A DNA stretch of 64,000 bases from Christensenella sp034926635 (GTDB lineage Bacteria; Bacillota; Clostridia; Christensenellales; Christensenellaceae). The position numbers were made by a program, and so were the translations under genes. Below, one piece after another: positions 7,956 through 17,920 of the stretch (positions within the stretch are counted from its first letter, which is position 1; the number at the start of each line of letters is the position of its first letter). The stretch spans positions 20,862-84,861 of the forward strand of contig JAYFQX010000022.1 of assembly GCA_034926635.1 (NCBI GenBank), in the 5' to 3' direction. The notes below the pieces were generated by a model. That model ran no database searches. It saw only the letters and a list, made by a program, of their open reading frames with translations, and was not told the DNA's origin.

Positions 7956-8677
7956 AACGCAATCCCCTCGCCTTTTAGCGCTTCCTTTTGTATTTCAATC
8001 ATTTTTTGAATTCCCACACCGCATAACGTACGCAACTGATCAAATTCTTCCGCTGTAATGGTGCGTTTTTCCCCGCACACTTGTATTTCCCCGATTCCGC
8101 CATCATCCGTCGCTACCATATTCATATCCGCCTGCGCCCCACTGTCTTCCGTATAACATAAATCCAAAATTGCTTCGTCATTCACAATTCCTGCAGAAAT
8201 CGCCGCAATATGCCCTTTCAACGGGATCTTGTGCAAAATTCCTTGTTGGACTGCCTTTTCCATGCAAAGTGCAGCCGCTACAAAAGCGCCACTAATAGAA
8301 GCCGTGCGCGTGCCTCCGTCCGCGTTTAAAACGTCGCAATCAACATAGACTGTGTATTCGCCCATACCTTCAAAATCGCATACGCTGCGAAGCGAACGAC
8401 CGATCAGCCTTTGGATTTCCACACCGCGTCCATCCGGCTTTGCTCCGTTTCGTTTTTTACGAGACGGCGTCGACGCTGGCAGCATCGCATATTCCGCTGT
8501 CAGCCATCCTCTTCCAGTACCTTCCAAAAACGACGGTACCCCTTCTTCCAGCATTGCCGTACATAGAACCTGCGTATCCCCCGTACTGATCAACACGCTG
8601 CCCTGTGCATTCTTTATGATCCCCGCCGTAATAGTAACCGGTCTTAATTCATCTGATTTTCTTCCATCTTTTCTCAT
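7952..8677 (-). CDS. rph: Ribonuclease PH
   Basis: 241 residues from ATG 8677, which has AAGGAGAG 7 bases upstream; the longer frame to 8710 has no such signal. RKDGRKSDELRPV at the N-terminus, GRGWLTAEYAMLP and QRLIGRSLR are typical of this phosphorolytic tRNA 3'-end-trimming exoribonuclease. First gene of an operon with rdgB and the phosphodiesterase; divergent from rqcH. Confidence 0.95.
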   Translation of the reverse strand: MRKDGRKSDELRPVTITAGIIKNAQGSVLISTGDTQVLCTAMLEEGVPSFLEGTGRGWLTAEYAMLPASTPSRKKRNGAKPDGRGVEIQRLIGRSLRSVCDFEGMGEYTVYVDCDVLNADGGTRTASISGAFVAAALCMEKAVQQGILHKIPLKGHIAAISAGIVNDEAILDLCYTEDSGAQADMNMVATDDGGIGEIQVCGEKRTITAEEFDQLRTLCGVGIQKMIEIQKEALKGEGIAL

Positions 8678-8735
8678 AATTCTCTCCTTATTCTGCCCAT
8701 ATTTTACCATAGATCGGATTATGCTTCAATTGTTG

Positions 8736-8744
8736 TGGTATAAT
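8736..8744 (+). promoter_or_regulatory. Extended -10 promoter of rqcH
   Basis: TGGTATAAT (TGn extension plus perfect -10) lies 22 bases before the rqcH start; no good -35 is seen at 17 bases. Confidence 0.5.
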
Positions 8745-8766
8745 ATTAAAAGCTGGAGGAAATAAT

Positions 8767-10524
8767 ATGACACTGGATGGCCTGACGCTCAAAACTTGTG
8801 TAGACGAGCTTTCAAAACGGCTTGCCGACGCTAAAATACAAAAAGTGCTAATGCCTGGTCGGGAAGAAGTTGTGCTACAGCTTTATTCTGCCGGCGAAGG
8901 TACGTTAAAGCTATGCCTTTCTGCCGATGCTGGCGATTGCGCCCTTTATCTAACGGAACAAACAAAACCAAACCCTAAGACGCCCCCTGCCTTTTGTATG
9001 TTTTTGCGCAAATACCTAACCGGGGCGCATATTACGCAAATCGAGCAAACCGGACTTGACCGCGTCGTCGTATTTACGCTGCTCGCAAAAGACGAAATGC
9101 TGCACCCGATCACCTTAAAGCTGATCATCGAAATCATGGGAAAATATTCTAACCTGATCCTAACGGACGGAAATGGAAAAGTTCTTGACAGCATTCGCCG
9201 TGTTTCCGTTGACGTCAGCAGCAAACGGCAGGTATTACCCGGCTCGCGCTATGAAAACCCGCCGCAGGAAAAGTACAATCCGCTTATGGTCTCTTCGGAA
9301 ACCATGCTGGACATCCTGCACACGCGGCAGGATACCAAAATAACCAATCATATTGTATCGGTTTTTGACGGTATCTCCAACCAAACAGCGCAGGAAATTC
9401 TGCTTCGCTCCGGCATCAAAAAAACGCTGACTTCCGAGCTTACCCCAAAAGAGACCGCGCGTCTTGCCGGCATAATACAGGAATTCCTGACAGCGGCTGT
9501 CACTTCGCCAAAACCATGCGTTCAATTTAACGCAGATAGGCTCCCTGTCTTCTTTTCGTGTGTGCCTTATGAGACTTATCCCGAGCAAACCCGCAGATAT
9601 TTTGAATCTGTAAACGAAATGCTGGATTTTTATTATGGCAGGCGGCTTGCGCTGTTCCGTTTAAAGCAGCAAAAAGAAGCCCTGCATAAGACGATCAATA
9701 AATTATATGCCAAGCTGATGAAATTGATCCATATTTACGAGACAACCCTGCAGGACGCGGCAAAAGCACAAAAATTGCAGCAGAAGGCTGACTATATCAC
9801 CGCGAACCTTTATCGTTTGAAAAAAGGTATGAAGTCGTTTGAAACGTCAGACTATGAAACTGGAAATACCGTTACCATATCGCTGGATGTGTCCCGTACG
9901 CCGCAGGAAACAGCACAGCGGATTTATAAAAAGATCGCCAAGCTGAAAAAAGCTGCTGCGATTAACACAGAAAAATTAAGCTCTGCGATGGAAGAACGCG
10001 AATTTTTGGAAGGTGCGCTTCATTTTACGGAAATGGCCGACTCCAGTGAAGAAATTGCAGATATCCGTCATACGCTTACGCGCGCGGGTTATCTGTCCGC
10101 ACCGCCGAAAAGCAAAAAAGAAGAAGAAATACAATCTTCCCCGCTCCAATATGTTTCTCCTACCGGCTATAAAATTTACGTAGGGAAAAATGACAGGCAA
10201 AACGATCTTTTGACGATGCGGCTTGCAGCGCGTGATGATATCTGGTTTCACGCCCAGAAGATCCCTGGTTCCCACGTGATCCTTGTGGCAAACGGCGCAA
10301 GCTTGAACGATATTGATGATGAAACGGTGATCATGGCGGCAGAGCTTGCGGCGGCGCATTCCCGCGCAAAACAATCCGGCAAAACCCCTGTGGATTATAC
10401 GCAGCGCAAAAACCTGAAAAAGCCCCCGGCAGCACGCCCCGGCAAAGTAATATACGATGATTATTATACGGTTTACGTAGACGCGGCAAAAGGACATCTG
10501 CGCAAAGCGGAGGAAACAGTTTGA
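8767..10524 (+). CDS. rqcH: Rqc2 homolog RqcH (NFACT family)
   Basis: 585 residues, full length. N-terminal NFACT-N domain beginning LDGLTLKTCVDEL, central helical coiled-coil region (about 290-420, rich in Lys/Glu/Gln) and C-terminal NFACT-R domain with DIWFHAQKIPGSHVIL. RqcH binds the obstructed large ribosomal subunit and directs alanine tailing of stalled chains; the family was earlier named fibronectin-binding protein FbpA. ATG follows GGAGGA by 6 bases. The stop overlaps the TTG of the next gene, which suggests coupling. Confidence 0.93.
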   Translation: MTLDGLTLKTCVDELSKRLADAKIQKVLMPGREEVVLQLYSAGEGTLKLCLSADAGDCALYLTEQTKPNPKTPPAFCMFLRKYLTGAHITQIEQTGLDRVVVFTLLAKDEMLHPITLKLIIEIMGKYSNLILTDGNGKVLDSIRRVSVDVSSKRQVLPGSRYENPPQEKYNPLMVSSETMLDILHTRQDTKITNHIVSVFDGISNQTAQEILLRSGIKKTLTSELTPKETARLAGIIQEFLTAAVTSPKPCVQFNADRLPVFFSCVPYETYPEQTRRYFESVNEMLDFYYGRRLALFRLKQQKEALHKTINKLYAKLMKLIHIYETTLQDAAKAQKLQQKADYITANLYRLKKGMKSFETSDYETGNTVTISLDVSRTPQETAQRIYKKIAKLKKAAAINTEKLSSAMEEREFLEGALHFTEMADSSEEIADIRHTLTRAGYLSAPPKSKKEEEIQSSPLQYVSPTGYKIYVGKNDRQNDLLTMRLAARDDIWFHAQKIPGSHVILVANGASLNDIDDETVIMAAELAAAHSRAKQSGKTPVDYTQRKNLKKPPAARPGKVIYDDYYTVYVDAAKGHLRKAEETV

Positions 10525-11159
10525 AAATTCAGGATGAAATCTATGATATCTTTTCCCAGGCGGGAGGAGATATGAATGAAAATCAAAATAAGCGTATCCG
10601 GGATATGTATATCATTAAGCGTGGACATTCTCCTAATGGCTGGTATTCCCTCTCCAACAAGGATCGTATGATCCTGCAAATGACTCCCGTGTCAAACAAT
10701 TGGGATTACGTCCAGTTAAACGATACGATGTTTTTATGGTATCAAGGGAATCTTGTAAAAAAATTGATAGCTTATTGCTTTTATCCAGACGATGCCGATA
10801 GGACGCAGGCATATTACGAATGTGATTTCCATATGGAATCTATCATCAGGCGGCGTATTCCCCCTGCCGTTTTAACGCGGAAATACTGCACTATCTGCGG
10901 CGATAACCTTCTTGGGCGGGAGATCAGGGGATGCTACGTCAACCTCGGGGAGCGAGGCAAAGGAAACGGATTTGTCCATGTTTCCCTTTATGATCGAAAT
11001 AGCTTTTTGAAGGTTCCCATCCCAACGGATATTACAGGTATCTGGCCGTTCAATAAGTGGTTTCAGAAATACCTAAGGCGGCACCGTAATTTAGAATATT
11101 TAACGCTTCCTCCGGAAGAACAAACCGGCGCGGGACAATTGAAACTCCCAAAACCATAA
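10521..11159 (+). CDS. Uncharacterised protein coupled to rqcH
   Basis: 212 residues from TTG 10521, which overlaps the rqcH stop and has GGAGGA 7 bases upstream. An internal ATG at 10572 with GGGAGGAGAT directly before it would give 195 residues; both starts are plausible. I do not recognise the family. Visible features are a tryptophan/tyrosine-rich middle, a single C-x2-C (CTICGDN), and a basic C-terminal segment (RRHRNL). There is no signal peptide or membrane segment. Tight linkage to rqcH makes a role near translation conceivable but unproven. Confidence 0.75.
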   Translation: MKIQDEIYDIFSQAGGDMNENQNKRIRDMYIIKRGHSPNGWYSLSNKDRMILQMTPVSNNWDYVQLNDTMFLWYQGNLVKKLIAYCFYPDDADRTQAYYECDFHMESIIRRRIPPAVLTRKYCTICGDNLLGREIRGCYVNLGERGKGNGFVHVSLYDRNSFLKVPIPTDITGIWPFNKWFQKYLRRHRNLEYLTLPPEEQTGAGQLKLPKP

Positions 11160-11166
11160 GTAGTCT

Positions 11167-11199
11167 TTCATATAAAAAATGCAGGCATGATCATGCCTG
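11167..11199. repeat. Left copy of a 33-bp island-bounding repeat
   Basis: Identical over 33 bases to 21872-21904. It contains the hairpin GCAGGCATGATCATGCCTG preceded by an A-run, so on the minus strand it works as a terminator for genes read from the right, including the sugar operon. The right half of the full terminator (present at 21905-21910) is missing here. Confidence 0.85.
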
Positions 11200-11252
11200 A
11201 CCCAGAAGGAATAAATGACAAAAAGAAAAGCAAGTCGTAGAATATCGTTGAT

Positions 11253-11563
11253 TCACGCCGTCTGACTCCGTTTTTCAAATGGGACCAGGGGGGTATTATA
11301 GTTGGCAGCACTCAAAATTGCAGAAACAAATTGGTCATTAATTAGTTGATTGACCTGCTCAAAAGCCTGAATCTTGTGTCGGGAGATACATTTGGTCTTG
11401 CGCATAGAAAAATGCTCCGCCAAAGCATCGTCGTAAGGGTTTTACATCTTGACATAGAGGGTGTAATGGAATATTCTTGGGTTAGGCTAAAATATTTTTG
11501 TAAGGGGTATTGAAACCAATGTGACATTCCCTTATCCTCCGACATACATAAACCTCCAATCAT
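11253..11563 (-). pseudogene. IS3-family transposase (OrfB) C-terminal remnant
   Basis: Two frames together read like the end of an IS3-type DDE transposase: SLTQEYSITPSMSR in one frame, then NPYDDALAEHF and SRHKIQAFEQVNQLIND in the next, ending at a stop at 11253-11255. In the family this region contains the catalytic glutamate (here the E of LAEHF) and the C-terminal tail. The frameshift lies near 11445. Everything upstream of the fragment is missing. Confidence 0.7.
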
Positions 11564-11684
11564 AGTTTCTATCCTACGACTGGAGGCTTTTTATTCAATG
11601 TCCATTTCCTCTGGTTCTACGCATGGTAATGTCTATACTTTTTCAACTCATAACGAAACTTAAATTATAAATGCAATATCAAAA

Positions 11685-12479
11685 TTAAAGCATTGACCCT
11701 GCGTCTAATGGAAGCGTTGCACCCGTAATCAAACGTGCTTCCTGTGAATCCGCAACCCAGTAACACATCTTTGAAACATCTTCCGGTTCAATAAATGCAA
11801 TCCCCATAGCTCGTTTCGCGCTCATCTTCTCATTTGCTTCCTCAAAATTTACATATTTTATCCCCGTTAGCTTCTCCATATATTCTAAAAACTCCGGCCG
11901 ATCAGTCATTCCCGTTTTCACCATCGTAGGGCAAATTACATTTACCGTAATCCCAAATTTTGCAAGCTCCTTTGCCAATGTTTTTGTCAATCCAATCACG
12001 CCAAATTTCGACATAACATAATGACCCAAATTAGGTGTTCCTTTTAAACCTGCCGTAGATGAAATATTAATAATTCTTCCCGATTTTTGATTCATCATAT
12101 ACTTCGCCGCTTCCTTATTAACACGCCAAGTTCCCATTAAATTAATATCCAGAGTTCTTATCACTTGCTCGTCAGTTAGCTCCCAAGTCGCACCAAAAGT
12201 CATAATGCCCGCATTACTAATTACAACATCAATAGTACCAAATTCGCTTTTTGCTTCCGCGAACATGTTTTCTATATCATTCATGCTTGTAACATCGCAT
12301 GTAACAGCTGTCGCTTTTGTACCATAAAGTTGGATATGCTTTATAGCGTCTACCATCACCTGATGATCGCACGAAAAAATATCGCCTATTACAACATTAT
12401 ATCCACCCTTTGCAAATTCACAAGCATGACTCAATCCTTGACCTTGAGCTCCCCCAGTAATTACAACGCATTTACCCAT
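11685..12479 (-). CDS. Short-chain dehydrogenase/reductase
   Basis: 264 residues. Rossmann motif TGGAQGQG (about 8-15), NAG motif in VISNAGIM, catalytic Ser in NISSTAG and YVMSK (Tyr-x3-Lys). These NAD(P)-dependent enzymes oxidise or reduce hydroxyl groups of small molecules. The GxxxGxG stretch followed by LSHA resembles the subgroup with GQGRSHA, but this alone does not define a cofactor. Last gene of the sugar operon, 33 bases after the kinase stop; presumably oxidises a sugar or its breakdown product. Confidence 0.9.
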   Translation of the reverse strand: MGKCVVITGGAQGQGLSHACEFAKGGYNVVIGDIFSCDHQVMVDAIKHIQLYGTKATAVTCDVTSMNDIENMFAEAKSEFGTIDVVISNAGIMTFGATWELTDEQVIRTLDINLMGTWRVNKEAAKYMMNQKSGRIINISSTAGLKGTPNLGHYVMSKFGVIGLTKTLAKELAKFGITVNVICPTMVKTGMTDRPEFLEYMEKLTGIKYVNFEEANEKMSAKRAMGIAFIEPEDVSKMCYWVADSQEARLITGATLPLDAGSML

Positions 12480-12511
12480 AATATTTTTCTCCTTTGTTAT
12501 AAATTTTTATA

Positions 12512-14065
12512 TTATGAACCTGAAAAATATTTTTCTCTAATATAAGCAAGATCATGAAACGTATCCATATTTCCTAAAAACGCACGTCTTGCAACTTCAT
12601 TCATTTGTGAATATAATTTCATATTCTCTGGATTAGGTTCATTGATACTCATTATTTGCACCAACGACTGCGCCGATGATATACTATCCCACATTCCTAC
12701 GCAAACACCGCCACAAATGGCAGCTCCCCAGGAATTGGCTTCCTGACGCATCGCCGTACACGTAATAGGTCTTCCAATAACATCTGCCAAAATTTGCCTC
12801 CACGAATCGCTCAGTGCTCCCCCACCAATCAACGTTACTTTATGCATATTAAAACCCGCAGACCTTTCTAATTTAGAAAGCATCTCCCGCAAGACAAATG
12901 CCGTTCCTTCCATAACAGCTCTGCACATATCTGCATAACTATGACTTAAATCAAGGCCAAGAAAACTGCCTCGCGCGTCTAATTCATTATACGGAGCTCC
13001 TCCGCCACGTAAGAACGGAAGAAATAATAATCCTTTTGCCCCAGCTGGTGAATTTTGTACTAATTCTTCAATTTTTGAATATCCTATCATATCCTTAGAA
13101 TTTAGAATATTATTAACAAGATCACGCATCCAACGATGTGCAATTCCGCCGCAATAACCCATTTGGTGCGGAACATACCCCTTGCCAGATATATCACATA
13201 AATTTACCATACGTGCAGGAAAATCAAAAATTGGCGTTTTACTATACATCCCAGTCCATGCTCCAGATCCGATATATATATAGCTTTCTCCTTCTCCAGA
13301 AACGCCCGCTCCTGCAGTCGCAATGCTCACATCACCTCCACCCACACAAACTTTTGTTCCTTCTTTAAGCCCCGTTTCTCGCGCAGCGGTTTTTGTTACC
13401 TCTCCAAGAAGGTCAAATGAGCGCTTAATCGGTAAAAGCTTTTCTGTTGTAACGCCAATTGACTCAAGAATATCTTTTGACCATATTTTTTCCCGAATAT
13501 CCATCATTGCGCATTCAGAAGCATCTGAATAATCAGTTGACAACTCTCCGGTTAATTTCCATGCAATAAATTCTTTGACTTGCAAAAACTTATCTGCTTT
13601 TTCATATAATTCAGGCATTTTTTCTTTTATCCACGCCAACTTAAATCCCGTATAGGTTTCTTCTGTCATTCCACCCCCCGTAATATTATAGAAGTTTTCA
13701 TATCCGCCAAATTCAGCATGGATACGTTCAACCTGTTCTGTAGCGCGCATATCCGCCCATATCCAGCATGGATCTTGTAAAATAATGCCTTCCTTACTTA
13801 ACGGAATTGCTGTGGACATTTGCGCACTAGGAGAAACACATACAATATCTTCTGCTTTTATTTCCTGATTTGACAACAACGCTCTCATGGCATCGCAAAA
13901 AGCATTCCACCACTCCACTGGACTTTGCAGTGCATAATTTGGTTTTGGAAAATACGTTTGATACTCTTTGTAATTTCCAGCAATAATTGCCGCTGTTTCG
14001 TCAAATAGGGTAACTTTAACACCTGACGATCCGAAATCCAATGCCAAAATCATTTCTCTAGCCAT
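12512..14065 (-). CDS. FGGY-family carbohydrate kinase, xylulokinase-like
   Basis: 517 residues. The N-terminal phosphate loop LALDFGSSGVKV, WIWADMRA, and the C-terminal LIGGGALSDSWRQILADV are family motifs. These kinases phosphorylate ketoses or polyols with ATP. The motif set is nearest xylulokinase-type enzymes, but the substrate is open. It lies between the fused transporter gene and the dehydrogenase in a seven-gene operon, so it likely phosphorylates the imported sugar before aldol cleavage. ATG follows AAGGAGATC. Confidence 0.9.
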   Translation of the reverse strand: MAREMILALDFGSSGVKVTLFDETAAIIAGNYKEYQTYFPKPNYALQSPVEWWNAFCDAMRALLSNQEIKAEDIVCVSPSAQMSTAIPLSKEGIILQDPCWIWADMRATEQVERIHAEFGGYENFYNITGGGMTEETYTGFKLAWIKEKMPELYEKADKFLQVKEFIAWKLTGELSTDYSDASECAMMDIREKIWSKDILESIGVTTEKLLPIKRSFDLLGEVTKTAARETGLKEGTKVCVGGGDVSIATAGAGVSGEGESYIYIGSGAWTGMYSKTPIFDFPARMVNLCDISGKGYVPHQMGYCGGIAHRWMRDLVNNILNSKDMIGYSKIEELVQNSPAGAKGLLFLPFLRGGGAPYNELDARGSFLGLDLSHSYADMCRAVMEGTAFVLREMLSKLERSAGFNMHKVTLIGGGALSDSWRQILADVIGRPITCTAMRQEANSWGAAICGGVCVGMWDSISSAQSLVQIMSINEPNPENMKLYSQMNEVARRAFLGNMDTFHDLAYIREKYFSGS

Positions 14066-14101
14066 CGTACGATCTCCTTTTTTACCTTATGCTATTTTTA
14101 T

Positions 14102-16627
14102 CTATAGCGCTGCCATTTGCATGATGCTATCTTGCGAAGCTTCGCTTTTTTTCATTTCAGCAGTAATTTTCCCTTCGCGAAGTACAATAATTTTATCCGC
14201 GCAGCCGATTAATTCCGGCATCTCTGAAGAAATAATGATAATCGCCACCCCTTCTTTTGCAATCTGTGCAATCAAATGGTGGATTTCTTCTTTTGCACCT
14301 ACGTCTATCCCTCGTGTTGGTTCGTCCAATATCAACAACTTTGGTTTTGTTGCCAACCATTTTGCGAGCGATACCTTTTGCTGGTTTCCTCCCGAGAGTT
14401 CTACTACATTTTTTTCATCACTCGTTGTTTTAATACTAAGCGCCCTAACATAATTTTGCGAAAAAGCCTTTTCTTTTGATGTTATCACCAGTCCATTCTT
14501 ACTCAATTTTCCGTAGGAAGGCATTGCGATATTCTCGCGAATCGACATAAATGGAATAAAACCATCTTTTTTCCTATCCTCTGGTACATATGCAATCCCA
14601 AGGTTGATTGCGTCTTCCGCGTTGCGGATATTTACCTTTTTTCCTTCCATTCTAATTATACCGCGGTCCAGCTTATCAAGACCAAACAAGCATCTTGCTA
14701 TTTCAGTCCTTCCGGCTCCAATTAGCCCACTAAACCCTAGAACCTCTCCCTCTCTCACGCAGAAAGAAATATCATCAAAAACGCCGTCTCTCCCTAATTT
14801 CTCTACATTCAAAACAACATTACCTGGTTCTAGCGATACCCTGTCAAAAATATTGTTCAATTCACGACCTACCATAAGCGAAATAATCTTTCGTTCGTCT
14901 ATTTCTTTGATTCTATGCGTGCCAATATCTTTTCCATCACGCAAAATTGTAATACTGTCACAGATCGTAAAAATTTCCTGCATCCTGTGAGAAATATAGA
15001 TAACACTTATTCCTTCACTTTTTAACTTTCGTATAATCTCAAATAAATGCTCCTTCTCTTTATCCGTCAAAGATGACGTCGGTTCATCCATAATAATCAA
15101 CCACGCATTCGTTTCCAGCGCTTTCGCGATTTCAATCATTTGTTGTTCACTAACCGTCAAATTTTTAACTTTTTCACCCGCGTCAATATGCAGCCCTAGT
15201 CTTTTCAAAACCTTCTGAGCCTTTTTTTCCATTTCCTTGTGCTTTACAATAAATGGTATCCCCGCACGTATTTCTTTTCCCAAGAAAATATTTTGCGCTA
15301 CCGTCAACTCCGGAATTAGTGCCAACTCCTGATGAATAAGCGCAATTCCAACCTCTTTTGCCTTTAATGGATCCTCTATCTCTATTTTGCGTCCATCTAT
15401 ATAAATCTGTCCAAGGCTTGCTTTCTCTTCTCCGGATAAAATCTTCATTAAAGTAGATTTTCCCGCACCATTTTCACCCATCAGCGCGTGTACTTCCCCA
15501 GGTTTAACCATAATGCTTACGTTATCTAGTGCTTTCATCCCCGGGAAAACTTTTGTAATATTCTTCATTTCCAAAACATGCGGCATTCCGGTTCCAATAT
15601 CAGATACCTGTATTCCCTCATTACCGTTTATACGTTTCTCCGCTAGCTTCGGCGTAAGTTTTTTGTTCCTATAATTCATAATTATGATATCAATAATAAC
15701 GGCGGCAAGGATAAGCAATCCAGTCACAATGTATTGAAAAAATTTATCTACTTGCATCAAACTCAGCCCATTGTTAATTACCCCTACCAAAACCGCCCCT
15801 AGAAGCGTACCTTTCAGATTTCCCGTGCCACCAACAAGGCTTGTCCCTCCCAGAACTACGGCAGTAATGGCAGAAAATTCATCTCCATTTCCGGCATACG
15901 GCTGCGCCGATCCCATCCGTCCCACGGTTACAATCGCGCCAATACCAGCAAGGAAACCAGCAATTCCATATACTTTTAAAAGTGATTTCTTAACGTTAAT
16001 TCCCGTCGCAGCGGCTGCGTTAATATTTCCTCCAATCGCATAAATATGACGACCAAATACAGATTTATCATTTACAATAATAAATACGATATATAAAACA
16101 AACAATATCAGCAACACGGCAGGAATATTAAAAATCCCTCCTTGCCCAATAAACTTGTATACTTCGTTGTTAATCTTAATGGATGCCGCTCCGCCAATTA
16201 ACATCGTCGCGCCCCGACCGACAGACTGCATAGCTAACGTTACAATAAATGGCGCAATACCAAATTTACCGATAATAACGCCGTTAACTAATCCGAATAG
16301 CGTAGCGCATACCAACGTCACAATTAAAGCAACCGCAACATTTCCCGTGCTTTGGAAAACGCTCGCTCCCAGCATGCCGCTTACCGCAATATTGGAGCCT
16401 ACGGAAAGATCAATCCCTCCCGTCAATATCACAAAAGTCATACCAATAGAAATGATGGCTAATACGCCAATTTGTCGAGTAATGTTCATAATATTAGAAA
16501 ATCCTACAAACGCAGGATTAATCAGGCCAAATACCAAAAACAAAACTCCAACAATTGCAATTAAGGCAAAATACCTTAAATTTTTCATAAACTCTTCTTT
16601 TGCAGATAGTTTTGCGGTTGCATTCAT
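14102..16627 (-). CDS. Ribose-type ABC importer: permease fused to tandem ATPase
   Basis: 841 residues in one uninterrupted frame. Residues about 1-318 are a complete RbsC-type permease (TFVILTGGIDLSVGS, GTSLVGGTGNLKGT, GLLILAAVIIDI). After a 30-residue linker a complete RbsA-type double ATPase follows, with Walker A GENGAGKST at 384-392, Walker B LIIMDEPTSSLTDKE, a second degenerate P-loop GLIGAGRTE, and signature LSGGNQQKVSLAKWL. These are normally two separate proteins. Met348 (codon at 15586) resembles a normal RbsA N-terminus, so internal initiation is possible, but its upstream GGAACCGG is a weak ribosome site. The operon also has a separate permease. Confidence 0.88.
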   Translation of the reverse strand: MNATAKLSAKEEFMKNLRYFALIAIVGVLFLVFGLINPAFVGFSNIMNITRQIGVLAIISIGMTFVILTGGIDLSVGSNIAVSGMLGASVFQSTGNVAVALIVTLVCATLFGLVNGVIIGKFGIAPFIVTLAMQSVGRGATMLIGGAASIKINNEVYKFIGQGGIFNIPAVLLILFVLYIVFIIVNDKSVFGRHIYAIGGNINAAAATGINVKKSLLKVYGIAGFLAGIGAIVTVGRMGSAQPYAGNGDEFSAITAVVLGGTSLVGGTGNLKGTLLGAVLVGVINNGLSLMQVDKFFQYIVTGLLILAAVIIDIIIMNYRNKKLTPKLAEKRINGNEGIQVSDIGTGMPHVLEMKNITKVFPGMKALDNVSIMVKPGEVHALMGENGAGKSTLMKILSGEEKASLGQIYIDGRKIEIEDPLKAKEVGIALIHQELALIPELTVAQNIFLGKEIRAGIPFIVKHKEMEKKAQKVLKRLGLHIDAGEKVKNLTVSEQQMIEIAKALETNAWLIIMDEPTSSLTDKEKEHLFEIIRKLKSEGISVIYISHRMQEIFTICDSITILRDGKDIGTHRIKEIDERKIISLMVGRELNNIFDRVSLEPGNVVLNVEKLGRDGVFDDISFCVREGEVLGFSGLIGAGRTEIARCLFGLDKLDRGIIRMEGKKVNIRNAEDAINLGIAYVPEDRKKDGFIPFMSIRENIAMPSYGKLSKNGLVITSKEKAFSQNYVRALSIKTTSDEKNVVELSGGNQQKVSLAKWLATKPKLLILDEPTRGIDVGAKEEIHHLIAQIAKEGVAIIIISSEMPELIGCADKIIVLREGKITAEMKKSEASQDSIMQMAAL

Positions 16628-16713
16628 GACGATTCCTCCACTAAATAATGTTATTCCCCTCGCTGAAATGAATTAATTCTATTTTCTATCATAAAACCTT
16701 AATAGTTTGCCCA

Positions 16714-16737
16714 GCGCGCCTATCTCTTCAGGCGCGC
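16714..16737 (-). promoter_or_regulatory. Intercistronic GC hairpin between binding-protein and transporter genes
   Basis: A perfect 7-bp stem GCGCGCC / GGCGCGC with a 10-base loop, without a T-run. Hairpins here commonly stabilise the upstream message, giving more binding protein than membrane components. Confidence 0.6.
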
Positions 16738-16772
16738 TTCCCCGGCAATAATAATATAGTTTTTGAATGACC

Positions 16773-17876
16773 TTATTTGTAATAGTTCTGAAATTCTTGT
16801 GCGTAATTTTGCTGCTTATCGATAGCCTCTTCCGGCGTACACATGTTAAATTCAGCTTCTACGTTCTTTTTTATCAGGCTCTGTATTTCTTGCGAACAAA
16901 CGATGTACAAAGGAAGATATACGGTGCTCTCCACTTTATCCCCACGCAGGATCGCGTCTGCGTATGCCATGCAATGATAACCATCGCGCTGCGAACTAAA
17001 GAATGCTTCCGCCATAATTTTCCCCTCTACCATATCTTCCAAGCATTCCAGTTCCCCATCGTTCCCGGCAATTTTGATGTCATTCAACCTACCCGCCGAC
17101 TCCACTGCCGTAACAATAGCCGGCGTAGCACCGTCCGTCTGGCTTAATATCGCGTCTACCTGGTCATATTGTGTCAGCCAGTTTTCTACGACAGCAACCG
17201 CTTTTGTTGGATCCCAGTCGCAAGGTTGTGAATCAAGGATTTCTATATCTGGATAATGAGAGATCGCCTCTTCAAATCCTTTTGTACGCGAATCACTTGC
17301 TTCATGACCAATCTGCCCTTGCATTTGCAGAACTTTTCCTTTTCCTCCAAGCGCTTCACACACAGCATAGGTTACGCCATTAAAACCATAGTAGTGGTCG
17401 ATGAGGCAGTTATATGGAGAAGTTGAAACCGGACTTCTTAGTGCGATCGTTGGAATCCCAGCATCGTTTGCTCTCTGGAATACTTCTTCCAGCGCAGCCG
17501 CGTCCTGCGGATCCGCGATAATCATGTCCACACCCATTTCAATATAATTTTCAATAATTGAAATTTCTTCATCAATGCTGTTTTCTGCGCTCTGTTCGAC
17601 TAATTCATATCCAAAATAATCCGCGGCTTCATGGAATGCTTCCGAAGCGCCAGTATAGTAGGGATTGGTGAAATTAATCTGAACTAAGCCAATTTTCTTT
17701 TTTGCGCCATCTGTATTTTTTCCCTCTGCCTGTGCTCCAACCGATGTCGCCGACTGGTCGCTTTTCTCAGCTTCCGCGTTGCCGGAACCATTTGTGCCTA
17801 TGGAGGTTGAACACCCCGTCACCAGACATACCACGACCATCAGCAGCGCTAATGTTAAACATAATACTTTCTTCAT
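16773..17876 (-). CDS. Sugar ABC transporter substrate-binding lipoprotein
   Basis: 367 residues. Signal sequence MKKVLCLTLALLMVV with lipobox LVTGC (Cys22), a Ser/Gly/Glu-rich linker to about residue 58, then a periplasmic-binding type-1 fold (KIGLVQINFTNPYYTGASE, MIIADPQDAAALEEV). Family RbsB/LsrB-like. It should be anchored outside the membrane and deliver sugar to the two permeases. It lies between the two permease genes rather than at an end of the operon. Confidence 0.92.
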   Translation of the reverse strand: MKKVLCLTLALLMVVVCLVTGCSTSIGTNGSGNAEAEKSDQSATSVGAQAEGKNTDGAKKKIGLVQINFTNPYYTGASEAFHEAADYFGYELVEQSAENSIDEEISIIENYIEMGVDMIIADPQDAAALEEVFQRANDAGIPTIALRSPVSTSPYNCLIDHYYGFNGVTYAVCEALGGKGKVLQMQGQIGHEASDSRTKGFEEAISHYPDIEILDSQPCDWDPTKAVAVVENWLTQYDQVDAILSQTDGATPAIVTAVESAGRLNDIKIAGNDGELECLEDMVEGKIMAEAFFSSQRDGYHCMAYADAILRGDKVESTVYLPLYIVCSQEIQSLIKKNVEAEFNMCTPEEAIDKQQNYAQEFQNYYK

Positions 17877-17920
17877 TTTTTCCCTCCTGTTTTATTATTT
17901 TATTGTTCATCAGACCTAAG

